6,922 nt of DNA from an uncultured Treponema sp. (GTDB taxonomy: Bacteria; Spirochaetota; Spirochaetia; Treponematales; Treponemataceae). Shown one piece after another: positions 6,369-6,922 of the stretch. Made by a program: the position numbers and the translations under genes. The notes beneath the pieces were generated by a model. It made no database searches and had not been told where the DNA came from. It saw only the letters and a list, made by a program, of their open reading frames with translations. The stretch lies in NCBI GenBank assembly GCA_937891125.1, contig CALAEZ010000197.1, forward strand, positions 1 to 6,922, written 5' to 3'. Each line of letters opens with the position of its first letter. Position 1 is the stretch's first letter.

Positions 6369-6922
6369 CTACAGACGGCAGAGCGCTTCCTTGACTTCTG
6401 CGCTTGTCGTTATGCGCGCTATGCGACAGGTAACAGGAGCAAGCGCCTGCTGTATGCTCTCAGAAAGCGCTGGCGCCTCGCCAATTGTGTGGCGAATGTA
6501 TTCTGCAGACAGCGCCGGATTGTCGCGCACCACAAGCACAACAGCCGCCTCGTCATCGGCGGTAAGCGCACGACGATTTACGGCGGCAGCATACGCTTCT
6601 GCTGTATGCTGGTCAGCATACAGACCGTATTTTACAAACAGCTTTTTGCAGGCGGCGTCGCGCTCCTCTGCATGCACCGGCACTGGAAACACCAGGTTTT
6701 TCAGCATAAGCGAATTGTTCTGAAACACGTTTTCCAGGCGCTCCAGATTAGACGGACTTGCCGGATCTGCCGCCTCTCGCTGGGTAAGCGGCACAAGGCT
6801 GTCGGGCACAACGCAGTGACCGAGCGCATTGACCGACAGCGTCTCGCTTGCAGGGCAGATAAATCCATTTACTGGCAACGAAAGCCGCCAGCTGTACATA
6901 CCACACACCAGATTTGAGTAGT
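6369..6922 (-). CDS. thrC: Threonine synthase, C-terminal part (5' end beyond the window)
   Basis: The frame is open through the right edge, so the gene starts outside and roughly the last 183 residues are visible. Threonine synthase is the PLP enzyme converting O-phosphohomoserine to threonine in the cytoplasm. The identification rests on colinear landmarks. YSNLVCGMYSWRLSLPVNGF (starting at 6920) matches the end of the glycine-rich phosphate loop and the following helix (family form GNFGNLTAG...LP). ADPASPSNLERL (6735-6770) matches the family MDVGNPSNFER block. YADQHTAEAYAA (6585-6620) matches the DPHTAVGY block near the C terminus. The PLP-binding lysine lies in the missing part. The position normally occupied by Gly in the FGN loop is Ser here. 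The gene is convergent with the marR-like gene and unrelated to efflux. Confidence 0.87.
   Translation of the reverse strand, partial: YSNLVCGMYSWRLSLPVNGFICPASETLSVNALGHCVVPDSLVPLTQREAADPASPSNLERLENVFQNNSLMLKNLVFPVPVHAEERDAACKKLFVKYGLYADQHTAEAYAAAVNRRALTADDEAAVVLVVRDNPALSAEYIRHTIGEAPALSESIQQALAPVTCRIARITTSAEVKEALCRL

Noticed and set aside
6333..6917. Plus-strand open frame of 194 codons opposite the right-hand gene
   Set aside because: The minus-strand frame here has clear threonine synthase motifs; the plus-strand translation is rich in Arg, Cys and His, as expected of a shadow frame.

Overview
The window carries a three-gene RND-type tripartite efflux operon on the minus strand, a divergently transcribed MarR-family regulator on the plus strand, and the C-terminal part of a threonine synthase gene entering from the right edge on the minus strand. 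The host has an outer membrane, because a TolC-type channel, a periplasmic adaptor and an RND pump are encoded together. The adaptor lacks the alpha-helical hairpin normally found between the two halves of the lipoyl domain. That architecture is known from BesA of Borrelia burgdorferi, and the gene order (channel, adaptor, pump) is also that of besC-besA-besB. With the roughly balanced base composition, this points to a spirochaete, most likely a Treponema-like organism. The assignment is an inference from family resemblance and has not been tested by a search.

Layout, left to right. Positions 1-55 are a short 3' flank with a GC-rich inverted repeat (37-54). A perfect 7-bp tandem repeat (54-74) overlaps the end of the pump gene. 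The RND pump gene (56-3193), the adaptor gene (3206-4168) and the TolC-like gene (4238-5635) are all read leftward and were probably transcribed together from a promoter near 5692-5720. The pump and adaptor genes are 12 bp apart. The adaptor and channel genes are separated by 69 bp packed with inverted repeats, one of them resembling a dispersed palindromic (REP-like) element. The 185-bp divergent region (5636-5820) holds promoters for both directions and three copies of a short palindrome, consensus TGTAGC-NN-GCTACA. The marR-like gene follows (5821-6291). Past a 77-bp convergent gap with a terminator, the thrC 3' part (6369-6922) runs off the edge.

How the genes fit together. The RND protein in the inner membrane would capture substrate and use the proton gradient. 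The hairpin-less adaptor would join it to the TolC-like outer-membrane channel. The MarR-type protein most likely binds the three palindromes and represses both its own gene and the efflux operon until a ligand releases it. The substrate cannot be read from the sequence. ThrC is metabolically unrelated and appears to be only a neighbour. No mobile element, CRISPR array, tRNA or rRNA was seen, and every gap between genes is shorter than 300 bases.
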